The position numbers and the translations under genes were made by a program. DNA of 64,000 nucleotides from Lachnospiraceae bacterium (lineage in GTDB: Bacteria > Bacillota > Clostridia > Lachnospirales > Lachnospiraceae), in NCBI GenBank assembly GCA_014239155.1, contig JAAZZQ010000060.1, positions 287,792 through 351,791 on the forward strand, in the 5' to 3' direction. Of this stretch, positions 28,091-38,136 are shown piece after piece; position 1 is the stretch's first letter, and each line of letters begins with the position of its first letter. Under the pieces are notes generated by a model. That model was given only the letters and a program-made list of their open reading frames with translations, searched no databases and was not told the DNA's origin.

Positions 28091-30489
28091 TGCTGATTCC
28101 CGTGCGTCATCACAGTCCAGCATGTTCTTTTCACATTCAGAAGATTTTTGCGGAGTGGAAACCAGATGCGGTTCTAGTGGAAGGACCAGACAATGCCAAC
28201 TCGTTGCTTCCGATTATGGTGCACGAGGACACGCGCGCACCATTTGCCATCTATTATTCCTATCACGACAAAGCAAAAAAAATATCGGAAGAACAACAGC
28301 ATTACAAATGTTATTATCCATTTTTGGATTATTCACCGGAATTAACTGCGCTGCGTGAGGCGAATAAAACTATGACCCCTGTGTCATTTATTGATTTGTC
28401 CTACGGAGATATTTTGGCAGCGTCAGCAGATAAATTGGCAGATGGAGAGGCGCCGCGCAATTACAATGACGATTACCTGCTTGCGCGAAATGAATACATA
28501 GAAAAATTGTGTGAAAAAACAGGATTACGTAATTTTGATGAGTTTTGGGAAAAGTATTTTGAGATAAATGGTATGTATGAGGACAGTGATCTTTGGTTTT
28601 CGCACTTAAATACTTACTGTGCACTTGCGCGGGAGAACACGCCCAAGGAAGTGTTGCAGAGTGAAGGATGTCTTGCACGGGAACAACATATGGCTGCGCG
28701 GATTGCTTTACAAGTGCTGCGTGGGTGGGAACCATCACAGAGCCAAGAGTGTGTTGATAATTCCAAGGAAAATAAGAATCAACAGAAAATACAGCACATT
28801 CTTGTAATTACAGGTGGCTTTCACACATCGGGGTTGCGTGAACGTCTATCAGATGCACAGTGGCAAGAGACTGTTCGTCATGCAAAAGATATTGCGCATT
28901 ACGTGCCAGGACAAGATGAAAGTGTGTACCTAATGCCTTATTCTATGGAATCAGCAGATGCACTAAATGGGTATGCAAGTGGTATGCCCTACACGGGATT
29001 TTATCAGAAAATATGGGATAGGATTGCTGATCAGACCTCCAATCCATATGAGGCAGCCGTGTTGGATTTCCTTGTTGCGACTGGAAAGAATGTGCGCAAG
29101 GAAGACGGTGCGCTTTCCACCTATGATGAAATTTGTGCGTGGCAGATGGTACAAGGGCTTAGCAGTTTGCGTCAAAAGCCACAGCCCGGCGCATATGAGT
29201 TGCAGGATGCAGTGCTAACATCTTATGTTAAGGGCGAGTATAATTTCTCATCGGACATGCCAGTTCGCGTATTGCGGCGCTTGATGACAGGAACTGGTTC
29301 AGGTGCACTCTGTACACTGGCAGATGTCCCACCGATTATTTTGGACTTTCAAAATCAGTGTGCGGGATTTGGTATCCGAACAGATAGTACATTGGAAAAA
29401 GAAGTGACTCTTTCTATTTTTTCTAGCAAAAAGCATAGGCGGATGAGTATGTTTTTTCATCGGCTCAATTTTTTAGATGCAGATTTTGCAAAACGGTTAA
29501 AAGGACCAAATTTACAGCTACGAACAAATCGAAATTTAATTCGCGAAATTTGGAAATATAAGTATGGCGCGCAGGTATTTGCTGCTTTAATTGATGTTTC
29601 TGTGCATGGCGCGACAATAGAGGAAGCCATTGTCAGCATTGTGCAGGAACAACTTTTGCAAGATACGAAAGCAAAAGATGCAGCGGTTTTATTAACACAA
29701 GTGTTTGAGATGGGAATTTCGAGTCAATTGGAAATGGTTTATGAGCGCGTGCATGAATTAATATTGAAAGATATGGATTTTTATTCGATTGCAGACGCAT
29801 TGAAATCTCTAACTATGATGGAGGAGCTGGGAACGCTTTACAATTCGCAGTTACAGTTTGGTACACTTTTGCACACAGGTGTTAGAAAGCTTGTCACACT
29901 TCTTCCAAGTATTACACGGATGAGCGATGACGCGCTAGATGCGGGTATGAATGCACTAAAACTGTTGTATCAGATTACAGGAAGAAAAGGGCAGGAGTAT
30001 GCCAATGAACGTGTGAATTTCTATGAGGTGTTACAACAGATGCAGGAAGATGTACAAATTCATGCAGGGTTGAATGGATGTATTCACGGTATTCTTTACG
30101 GGGGAGGACAAGAAGATGCGCGGGCGGTCGGTGCGGTGTGCCAGGGGTATTTAACTGGTACAAAAGAACAGCTCTTAAAGACTGCGGTCTTTTTCCGCGG
30201 GTTATTTTTTACAGCGCGGGATTTAATTCTAATTGAACGTGAAATGCTTGAGAGGATTGATGTTTTTCTTGGTCAAGTGAATGCGGTGGAATTTATGGAA
30301 TTGTTGCCGCAGCTTCGGATGGCATTTGCCTATTTTACGCCTGCTGAGACAGACAAAATCGCACAACAGGCAGCAAGTTTGCATCATAAGACTGGACATG
30401 AGTTAATGGAACAGGCGGAGGTATTGCCAGAGTGGTATACTTATGGTAGAGAATTAGATGCGTATGTGCGACATGTTTTGGGAAGGTAG
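28051..30489 (+). CDS. DUF5682-family protein (YehM-like)
   Basis: IPVRHHSPACSFHIQKIFAEWKPDAVLVEGPDNAN, LVITGGFHTSGL; overlaps the MoxR gene (alternative start 28078). Confidence 0.82.
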   Translation: MERILRSAEMAEIMLIPVRHHSPACSFHIQKIFAEWKPDAVLVEGPDNANSLLPIMVHEDTRAPFAIYYSYHDKAKKISEEQQHYKCYYPFLDYSPELTALREANKTMTPVSFIDLSYGDILAASADKLADGEAPRNYNDDYLLARNEYIEKLCEKTGLRNFDEFWEKYFEINGMYEDSDLWFSHLNTYCALARENTPKEVLQSEGCLAREQHMAARIALQVLRGWEPSQSQECVDNSKENKNQQKIQHILVITGGFHTSGLRERLSDAQWQETVRHAKDIAHYVPGQDESVYLMPYSMESADALNGYASGMPYTGFYQKIWDRIADQTSNPYEAAVLDFLVATGKNVRKEDGALSTYDEICAWQMVQGLSSLRQKPQPGAYELQDAVLTSYVKGEYNFSSDMPVRVLRRLMTGTGSGALCTLADVPPIILDFQNQCAGFGIRTDSTLEKEVTLSIFSSKKHRRMSMFFHRLNFLDADFAKRLKGPNLQLRTNRNLIREIWKYKYGAQVFAALIDVSVHGATIEEAIVSIVQEQLLQDTKAKDAAVLLTQVFEMGISSQLEMVYERVHELILKDMDFYSIADALKSLTMMEELGTLYNSQLQFGTLLHTGVRKLVTLLPSITRMSDDALDAGMNALKLLYQITGRKGQEYANERVNFYEVLQQMQEDVQIHAGLNGCIHGILYGGGQEDARAVGAVCQGYLTGTKEQLLKTAVFFRGLFFTARDLILIEREMLERIDVFLGQVNAVEFMELLPQLRMAFAYFTPAETDKIAQQAASLHHKTGHELMEQAEVLPEWYTYGRELDAYVRHVLGR

Positions 30490-30607
30490 TCAAAATACAA
30501 AATAAAAAGATAAGGAATAAGGGCATGGCGTTTGCTGTGCCTTATATTTATGGTGGAAAATAGGTGATAGGAATGATATAATATATTGTAGTTAGGGGGT
30601 ATGGAAA

Positions 30608-31516
30608 GTGGAACTTAAAAACAGAATAGAATACGCAAAACGTGCATTGGATGGCACTGCATTAGGAGATTGTTTTGGGCAGACTTTTTTTGTGTCTGAT
30701 GATATAGCTCGCCAAAGAATAAAAGATAGGGAGATTCTAAATCAATCGTGGTCTTTTACGGATGATACCGTGATGGCGATAGGAATTTATCGAATCCTTG
30801 AAAAGTACGGGAAAATAGATCAAGAGGAATTAGCTAAAGTTTTTGCAGATAATTATGCGCTGGACTGGCATCGAGGATATGGAGGAACAGCACATTCTAT
30901 TTTGCGTAGTATTAAAGAAGGGAAAAATTGGCGAGAGGCTGCTTCAGAAGCCTTTGATGGAATGGGTTCTATGGGAAATGGTGGTGCCATGCGTGTTGCA
31001 CCTATAGGTGCTTATTTTGCAGATGATATAGACAAGGTTTTGCACTATGCTAGAGCATCTGCGGAAGTTACACATGCACATATTGAAGGCATTGTAGGTG
31101 CGATGGCAGTTGCCGTGGCATCAGCTCTGCTTTTGAATAAAAAACTGGGACTCTATTCGGGAGAGGGAGAAACCTTTTTGCGTGATGTAGCAGATAAATT
31201 GCCGGAAAGTGATACAAAGTACAAAATATTATCTGCGGTTCCTATCAAAAAAGAAAGCAGCATAGAGTTTGTTGTTTCTGTGCTTGGAAATGGAATTATG
31301 CTGACAGCACAGGACACTGTTCCGTTCTGCCTTTGGTGTGCGGCATACTGGTATCCTTCGATTGAGGAGGCATTGTGGACAGCAGTTTCAGCGTTAGGAG
31401 ATAGAGATACAATATGCGCTATTGTGGGAGGGATGGTTTCTCTTTATGCAGAGGAGATTCCGCCACAATGGTTAAGTTATATGGAGCATCCAGAAACTTC
31501 CCAGTTTTTTAATTAG
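30608..31516 (+). CDS. ADP-ribosylglycohydrolase-family protein
   Basis: ALDGTALGDCFGQTFF, WSFTDDTVMAIGIY, MGSMGNGGAMRVAPIGAYF, THAHIEGIVGAMAVAVA, LGDRDTICAIVGGMVS. Confidence 0.93.
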   Translation: MELKNRIEYAKRALDGTALGDCFGQTFFVSDDIARQRIKDREILNQSWSFTDDTVMAIGIYRILEKYGKIDQEELAKVFADNYALDWHRGYGGTAHSILRSIKEGKNWREAASEAFDGMGSMGNGGAMRVAPIGAYFADDIDKVLHYARASAEVTHAHIEGIVGAMAVAVASALLLNKKLGLYSGEGETFLRDVADKLPESDTKYKILSAVPIKKESSIEFVVSVLGNGIMLTAQDTVPFCLWCAAYWYPSIEEALWTAVSALGDRDTICAIVGGMVSLYAEEIPPQWLSYMEHPETSQFFN

Positions 31517-31575
31517 AGAGATTTGTAGATTATTCTTTTTAAAAACTTTAGAGAAAAGATTTATCAGAATAAAAT

Positions 31576-31950
31576 ATGGGGAATTTAGAAGGAGCGATTA
31601 AATTGATGTGGGGAATCTGCTTTGACACGATAGAATGTGAAGGAGAACTCTTTCCGTCTAGATTGTTTCAGTCTGTGATTGAATATGAGCTTGTTAAAAA
31701 TGGTACTATGGCAAATATAATTTATCCCAAAAAAGGAGCGTCAATCGCTGTTAATAAAATAAGGGTTTTGGACAACCCGCCTCAATTTCTTGTTGGTGAG
31801 TTGGTGTCACCTGCCAATCATCCAGATCAGGTTGGTGTGATTCGAGAAATTGGATGGCACTTTAAGAATGAAAAGTATATGTATTTTATTTCAATAAATA
31901 ATAAAAAGAAGTCTAAAATATATTATTGCAATGATTTGATAAGGCGGTAA
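31576..31950 (+). CDS. Small hypothetical protein
   Basis: 124 aa ORF between ADP-ribosylglycohydrolase and VWA genes. Confidence 0.6.
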   Translation: MGNLEGAIKLMWGICFDTIECEGELFPSRLFQSVIEYELVKNGTMANIIYPKKGASIAVNKIRVLDNPPQFLVGELVSPANHPDQVGVIREIGWHFKNEKYMYFISINNKKKSKIYYCNDLIRR

Positions 31951-32009
31951 ACAGCGTTGCATTATATAAAGGTAATTGGATTTGGAAGCATTATTAAGGC
32001 GTGCTATAG

Positions 32010-32040
32010 TTACTATGAAAATCACAGATTTTCATAGTAA
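32010..32040. repeat. Perfect 14 bp inverted repeat upstream of the VWA gene
   Basis: ttactatgaaaatc-aca-gattttcatagtaa. Confidence 0.8.
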
Positions 32041-32126
32041 GAATGGCCACGTGGCCGTTAACCCTTGTGGTTTGGCCGTATGATGGAGATTTTCTAAGAG
32101 CATGCGCAGGAAGGAGTCAGGAGCAT

Positions 32127-33266
32127 ATGGTAGAGGAACAGGAAATTTTAAATCGGTGGCGGTTGGTCTTGGGAAAATATGCAGCAGGGCAAATCTCATT
32201 TTCAGTTGGAAACGAACGAGAGAATTTGAAAATGATGGAAATGGAAGATGTATTGGATTACTTGTATTCAAGAGAGTATGGAGACGAGCAAGAAATTCGT
32301 AAGGATCGGCGCGGCGGACTTGGGGATTCGCAACTTACGATTCCACATTGGCTCACGAAAATTAAGACGCTTTTTCCGCAAAAAACGGTTGAGATTATGG
32401 AACGTCATGCGCTAGAGAAGTATGGGATGACAGAGCTCTTGACCGATCCTGAAGTATTGCGAAAACTTGAGCCAAACAAAGAGCTTTTAAAGACGGTTAT
32501 GCAGCTTAAGCATATGATGAAAGGCGAGGTGCTAGAGCTTGCGCGTCAGATTGTGCGAAAAGTGGCAGATGAGCTGACCAAAAAACTTGAACAGGAAATG
32601 AAAAAATCCTTTTCGGGTAGATTAAACCGCAATGTTAGCAGTCCAGTGAAATCAATCCGAAACATTGACATGAAAAAGACAATTCGCAGGAATCTAAAAA
32701 ACTATGACACAGAGACAAAGCAGCTTGTATTAAAACAGGTTTATTTTAGTTCGCGCATGAAAAAGTACAATCAGTGGCGTGTGATTATTTGTGTGGATGA
32801 AAGTGGATCTATGCTCGATTCGGTAATTCACAGTGCGATTATGGCAGGGATTTTTGCGCGTCTTCCAATGTTGAATACAAAACTTGTGATTTTTGATACA
32901 AATGTGGTTGATTTAAGTGATTATGTCAGTGACCCAGTTGAGACACTTATGAGTGTACAGCTTGGTGGTGGAACAGATATTAGCGGCGCGCTTGCATATT
33001 GTGCACAGCTTATTCAGACACCACACCGAACGATGGTGGTGCTGGTGACAGACCTCTATGAAGGTGGGGGCTATCACAGAATGTATCAAGTGAGTCAAGG
33101 AATTATTGAGAGTGGGGCAAAACTCATTGTGTTGCCTGCACTTGACCATGATGCCGTACCCAATTACGACAAAAATGCGGCGGCAGTACTCGCGGATATG
33201 GGGGCGTCAGTCGGTGCTATGACACCGGAGGAATTATCAGGATTTATTGCCAAAGTTTTGGTTTAG
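32127..33266 (+). CDS. VWA-domain protein (YehP-like)
   Basis: RVIICVDESGSMLDSVIHSAIMAGIFARLP MIDAS motif, GGGTDISGALAYCAQL, VLVTDLYEGG; start 32127 with aaggag upstream. Confidence 0.9.
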   Translation: MVEEQEILNRWRLVLGKYAAGQISFSVGNERENLKMMEMEDVLDYLYSREYGDEQEIRKDRRGGLGDSQLTIPHWLTKIKTLFPQKTVEIMERHALEKYGMTELLTDPEVLRKLEPNKELLKTVMQLKHMMKGEVLELARQIVRKVADELTKKLEQEMKKSFSGRLNRNVSSPVKSIRNIDMKKTIRRNLKNYDTETKQLVLKQVYFSSRMKKYNQWRVIICVDESGSMLDSVIHSAIMAGIFARLPMLNTKLVIFDTNVVDLSDYVSDPVETLMSVQLGGGTDISGALAYCAQLIQTPHRTMVVLVTDLYEGGGYHRMYQVSQGIIESGAKLIVLPALDHDAVPNYDKNAAAVLADMGASVGAMTPEELSGFIAKVLV

Positions 33267-33463
33267 GAGGAAATAAGCAAAATAGTTTTTTTAATTTCCA
33301 ATCTTAAAAGAATGTGGCCGCAATCTGATTCTTTTTAGAGGATGGATTAAGCCCGCACAACTAACCATTGCCATAATCACAAATATTTTATTATCATTTA
33401 TTGATACATGGACACTGATAACTGTATATAGATGGTTGTGCTAAAAAATTTATCTTTTACATA

Positions 33464-33802
33464 TCAAAGGAATTGGTCATCATGCCATGTTATAAACTTC
33501 GGAAGCGTATGATATTTTTCAAAATATGCAAGGGCTTTCATTACTTGCTCTACTGGTAGCACATAGGATATGGGATAATAATCGAGTTGTCCATTGGATA
33601 ACAAAAAATCTATCATTTTGCCATCATCGCTTCCTGTATAATCAGCATTTCTAGAGCTAAATCCTGAGTCGCCTTCTTCACGCAAATACATAAGCCACCC
33701 CCAATCCCCATTGATGAGTGCCATCATTGCCCGCTCATCATCTTCCGTTTCTTTTAACTCAACCCAAATTTCTTTATATTGCTCCTTTTCCCAAATATAC
33801 AT
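33464..33802 (-). CDS. Imm1-like small protein (putative)
   Basis: GDSGFSSRNADYTGSDDGKMIDFLLSNGQLDYYPISYVLPVEQVMKALAYFEKYHTLPKFITWHDD. Confidence 0.45.
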   Translation of the reverse strand: MYIWEKEQYKEIWVELKETEDDERAMMALINGDWGWLMYLREEGDSGFSSRNADYTGSDDGKMIDFLLSNGQLDYYPISYVLPVEQVMKALAYFEKYHTLPKFITWHDDQFL

Positions 33803-34029
33803 AAGAATCCTCCTGTATAGTAAATCTCCAATCATTTAACTTCATTGTATCACAGATTTGAGTATGTGGAAACAGGGAGTTTTAGTTGTCACATCATAAA
33901 TTCTTTGTTATAATTTATTCCAAGTGAACTGCCTCAAGCAAATAGAGACAAGTCATCAATATAGGAATATGTGTTAGTTGGGTTAAAAGAGAAATAACAC
34001 GAAATACATAATGCAATAGGAGGAGAGGC

Positions 34030-35931
34030 ATGGGTAATTGGCAGTCAATATTACAAGAAATTGATGATGATTATTTAATTGGTATTTCTAATAAGGGAAT
34101 TGTAAAACGCGCCTATAAGGATATGGAGACCGTTTCGTGTAATACAATGCAAGATATATTTTCTGCTGAAGATGAAATTGAAGTGCATGTTGGGGAAGAG
34201 ATTGTGCAGGTTAAGTTACCCTTTGGAGAGAGTACGTGTTCTTGTCCGTCCAGAAGTATCTGCCGTCATGTTGTGCAGGGAATTTTGACATTAAAGGCAG
34301 CGATTACGAAAGATGTTGATGCAAATGAAAATGAAAAGCAGTTTCGTGAATCTTCTTCAAAAGAGACATGTGATATTGTTTTAAATGAAACTGGCACAGA
34401 TAATATTTCCCAAAAAGTAGATGAAAACACCACTATTAAAAACACGCAGGAACCAGAGAACTGTATAGTTGATGATAACCAAACATCAAATAGTACAATG
34501 ATACAAAAAGTGATACAGCAGATTAGGGATTATCCATTAGAGAAGCTCTGTAAGACATTAGGTACAAAAAGGCTACAGGAGTTTATTTGTTATGCGAGGG
34601 CAAATAGAAAACCGCAGATTCGTTATTCGAGTGTTGCGGTAGTACAGCCTTTGGCAAATGCAGCAAGTGTGAAACTTTTATTTCCGTTGGAATACTCGAC
34701 ATGTACTTGTCATAAGAAAGAGTTTTGTGTGCACAAAGCGGAGGCAGTATTATGGTGTAAATTGGATTTAGAACAGATACATATTGATGATTTAGAACAG
34801 ACAAAAAGTACAAACACCGAATATGATATAAAGCAAATACAGGATGTCGCCTTACAGATGCAGAAATTTTTGGAGGAGTTATTAGATACTGGATTATCCA
34901 GAACATCACAGGATGCGCTGGATCATATGGAGCGAATGGCAATAATCTGCCATAATGCAAAATTGCCAAATTTTGAGAGTGATTGGAGGCGATTGCAGGA
35001 TTCTTATCATAAATATATGAGACGTGTGGCGTCACTTGGAATACAGACCTTGATGTGTCAATTCACTGGATTGTACCAACAGACTAAATTGCTGCAGCAA
35101 GCGCAAAATGCATTTGATATATCAAGATTAGCAGGGGCATTTCGCGCAGAATATATGTCTGCACTCAATTTAGATTTAGTTGGAATTGCAGCGGAACATT
35201 TTGTAAGTAAGAGTGGATATGAAGGAGATACCGTTTATTTTTTAGAGCAGAATACAAAAGTCTGGTATACATACACGCAGGCGAGACCTGTTTTTTATGA
35301 TAGTGATACAAATGCAGCGTATTATACAACACAATATCGTACACAAGAGTCTCCTTGGGGATTGACTCTTCCTTTTCGGGATTTTGCGTTTTCTTATATT
35401 CATTTGGAAAATGCAAAGTGTGATAACAGAGGACGTTTGTCTTCTAGTAAGGAGACAAAGGGGCGGTTTATGGGGGAGAGAACAGGTAAGACGATATTGA
35501 CGACACAGATGCTGGGAAAATGGTATTATCGGGATTTTGCACAGCTTTTTCAGGAATTGTTTTATAAAAATAGATATTTCAATACTGTTGTGGCAAACAA
35601 TGAATCTGAGGATAGCAATTTAGATGCCAACGAGTCTGATTTAACACAATCAACACAGATGAAACTTGTATTTTTGAAACCAGCATCTTGTGATCCAGCA
35701 ATTTTTTTAGATAAAGAGCAAAAACTTTATATGAATCTGTATGACAAATTGGGAAAATCTGTGGTGATAGAGGTTATATATTCCAAGAAGGAGGCAGAGG
35801 GAATTCGCTATTTAGAAAAAATCACAAATAATAATTTACCATACTTTTTTGGAAAGGTATATTTGCGCGATGGTAAAATTCGCATGTATCCAATCACTGC
35901 ATTCAAAAAAGGAGAATTGCAGGAAATCTAA
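34030..35931 (+). CDS. SWIM zinc-finger protein with two SWIM-like motifs (YehQ-like)
   Basis: STCSCPSRSICRHVVQGILTL and STCTCHKKEFCVHKAEAVLWC. Confidence 0.88.
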   Translation: MGNWQSILQEIDDDYLIGISNKGIVKRAYKDMETVSCNTMQDIFSAEDEIEVHVGEEIVQVKLPFGESTCSCPSRSICRHVVQGILTLKAAITKDVDANENEKQFRESSSKETCDIVLNETGTDNISQKVDENTTIKNTQEPENCIVDDNQTSNSTMIQKVIQQIRDYPLEKLCKTLGTKRLQEFICYARANRKPQIRYSSVAVVQPLANAASVKLLFPLEYSTCTCHKKEFCVHKAEAVLWCKLDLEQIHIDDLEQTKSTNTEYDIKQIQDVALQMQKFLEELLDTGLSRTSQDALDHMERMAIICHNAKLPNFESDWRRLQDSYHKYMRRVASLGIQTLMCQFTGLYQQTKLLQQAQNAFDISRLAGAFRAEYMSALNLDLVGIAAEHFVSKSGYEGDTVYFLEQNTKVWYTYTQARPVFYDSDTNAAYYTTQYRTQESPWGLTLPFRDFAFSYIHLENAKCDNRGRLSSSKETKGRFMGERTGKTILTTQMLGKWYYRDFAQLFQELFYKNRYFNTVVANNESEDSNLDANESDLTQSTQMKLVFLKPASCDPAIFLDKEQKLYMNLYDKLGKSVVIEVIYSKKEAEGIRYLEKITNNNLPYFFGKVYLRDGKIRMYPITAFKKGELQEI

Positions 35932-35958
35932 GGTTATCTAAGGAAAGGGTGTGGCAAA

Positions 35959-36288
35959 ATGGAGATATCCAGCAAAGAAGAAGCGATACAGCAATTGTTG
36001 TATGACGTGGAAAGTCTTATGGAAGATTTATATCAAAGTGGTTTTGATACTGTTCATGACAGTACACTTGAGGCGCTAAAAAATAGGAACAAACAAACAG
36101 CGGCATATGGTATGCAATTATTGTCGGACATGCTTTTACAGCTTACAGATAGCTTGGAAATGCGTCGTCATCAGACAAAAAAGCAAGAGGATTCCTTAAT
36201 CAATGTCTATACAGAGGTAAATCAGTATGTGCGTCTGTGCAGAGAAAAAATTGAGTGTGATAAAGGGGTAAATTATTATATGGTCTAG
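35959..36288 (+). CDS. Small hypothetical helical protein linked to the SWIM gene
   Basis: 109 aa ORF immediately downstream, same strand. Confidence 0.65.
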   Translation: MEISSKEEAIQQLLYDVESLMEDLYQSGFDTVHDSTLEALKNRNKQTAAYGMQLLSDMLLQLTDSLEMRRHQTKKQEDSLINVYTEVNQYVRLCREKIECDKGVNYYMV

Positions 36289-36323
36289 GAGAACTATAAG
36301 AAAAGAAGAAATATTTTATGCAA

Positions 36324-36363
36324 TATAACAGGCAGCTTTCAATAGGAAGGCTGCCTGTTATAT
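36324..36363. terminator. Bidirectional terminator between convergent genes
   Basis: tataacaggcagctttcaataggaaggctgcctgttata. Confidence 0.8.
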
Positions 36364-36370
36364 AAAGAGA

Positions 36371-37864
36371 TTAATATTGCCCGTTTGCTGGAATTTTGGA
36401 AAGTATCCCTGTAGCATCTAATTTGTAAAATACAGGAGTCGTGTTTGCGGTTACATACCAGAGGACCTCTCCATTATGGCAGATGGGTTGACAATCAGAT
36501 AACGCCGCATCTGCTGTGTTAACTGTACTAATCACGCCGCCATCTGCATATCTAGTATAATAGAAGATACCATTTATATCTGTCCACATTAAGTATCCAC
36601 CATCAAGACCTGTAGGGGCAAGCATTGGGGTGAGTGTTCCAGCCATCGCTGTAACCCCAGTCAAGGTTGAATTGAGTCCATTTTTATTTGTATAACTAAT
36701 GTAGACATCACGTATACCAGTATTTGCAGTATCATAATTTAACGCAGTTATATAACCATTTGCAGTCTCGGCAAAACCACCTATAGAGGCACCTGTATGG
36801 TTATCACCCGTCACACCTGGAAAAGTTAGAAGCGAACTAGACGATACACTTCCACTAAACTTGTCCTCGCCAGCTTTTGTGTTATTATAGCGCATTAGCA
36901 CAATGCTGCGTGGATAGGCATCACCGTGATCGAGCGTGACAATATTTCGTTCTTGATCAATAAGGACAAACTGATTAAAGGAATGGCTGACATAACCCAC
37001 GCTATTATTCATAACGATATAGTAAGTGTCTGTAATGCGCATGTTATTTTGGTGTACTGCGAGAGTCAGATTTGCCTGATGATTTTTGCCATCGCGTGGT
37101 GACGCATACATTTTGTGGCAGGTACGAATATAAAGATAGTCGCCATATTCGGCACAGCGCAGAGAGCCAGCCTCAAAAGGAACAGTGGTGTTGGCGCCAC
37201 GCAGGCTGACTTGCCCTAAACGGTTCCAGTCTTTAGAGTATTTTACGACACGGATAACTTCTGTGTCGTTATTTTCAGAAGGATTTTCTTGGCCAAATAT
37301 AAAAAAGTTGTATTTTTCTCCAGCAAAAAATCCGCCCCACAAGGATAGTTCCATAGGAATTGTACGACTTGAACGCAAATATAGATAGTTATCGTAGTCC
37401 TCCACAATGATTTTTCCATCAATATATTCTACCCGTGTAACACCACCATCAGAATTTTCGCAAAGATATGATTTTACTGTTTCTGCCCAATTCCAGTTGT
37501 AGTTGTTGTACCAACGATAATTCTGGGCATTTTGATTGTTTGATACCACAGGCGTCAGATTAGATGGAGCAAGGGGAGTAGAAATGACTGTGGAGCTTGA
37601 ATTTGGAAGAATCTCTGCAAGATTGAGAGTGGTGGTATTGTAGGGCGTTCTTCCTTCTGTTATACCACAAGTAAGATAATGTTGGTAAAGTGTTTCTGGT
37701 GATACATTTTCGGGGAATGCCGCTGCGACATCAGGGTTTTGTTCCAGATACCATTCGGCATCAAATATTGCGCCATCATCCATATATTGCGGAGCGGCAT
37801 ATACAGGAAGGGCGCTTCCAAAAAGCATAACTGTCAAGGCTGTTATCAATAATTTTTTCTTCAT
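36371..37864 (-). CDS. Secreted surface protein
   Basis: Signal peptide MKKKLLITALTVMLFGSALPVYA; FDAEWYLEQNPDVAAAFPENVSPETLYQHYLTCGITEGRTPY motif, then repeats suggestive of a propeller. Confidence 0.75.
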   Translation of the reverse strand: MKKKLLITALTVMLFGSALPVYAAPQYMDDGAIFDAEWYLEQNPDVAAAFPENVSPETLYQHYLTCGITEGRTPYNTTTLNLAEILPNSSSTVISTPLAPSNLTPVVSNNQNAQNYRWYNNYNWNWAETVKSYLCENSDGGVTRVEYIDGKIIVEDYDNYLYLRSSRTIPMELSLWGGFFAGEKYNFFIFGQENPSENNDTEVIRVVKYSKDWNRLGQVSLRGANTTVPFEAGSLRCAEYGDYLYIRTCHKMYASPRDGKNHQANLTLAVHQNNMRITDTYYIVMNNSVGYVSHSFNQFVLIDQERNIVTLDHGDAYPRSIVLMRYNNTKAGEDKFSGSVSSSSLLTFPGVTGDNHTGASIGGFAETANGYITALNYDTANTGIRDVYISYTNKNGLNSTLTGVTAMAGTLTPMLAPTGLDGGYLMWTDINGIFYYTRYADGGVISTVNTADAALSDCQPICHNGEVLWYVTANTTPVFYKLDATGILSKIPANGQY

Positions 37865-38018
37865 TGTTCCTCCATTCTTTTATCTTGAACTCACACAGGT
37901 TGCTGTAACAATTCTCTTTTCATTATAGCAATTAGTACTGTTTTGTCAACAGCAATGATTCTTTTTGCAAAGACGTGAAAAATAATTCAAACAAGAATTT
38001 TCCTACAGTTCCTAAGTA

Positions 38019-38047
38019 TTGCGAAAATAAGATGTAATGTGTATACT
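38019..38047 (+). promoter_or_regulatory. Candidate promoter of the DUF4132 array
   Basis: TTGCGA-17 nt-TATACT. Confidence 0.5.
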
Positions 38048-38136
38048 ATGTTTAGAGAAACTTTGTGATTTGTAAAAGAAATATAGGATAATTCCACATA
38101 AAATCAAAAGAAAATAAACATAGGAGGTAAATTATT

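Noticed and set aside
32043-32126. N-terminal extension of the VWA ORF (MATWPLTLVVWPYDG...)
   Set aside because: Covers palindromic DNA; a good ribosome-binding site (aaggag) precedes the ATG at 32127.
34583-35035. 150 aa minus-strand ORF
   Set aside because: Antisense to the SWIM protein gene; no family resemblance.
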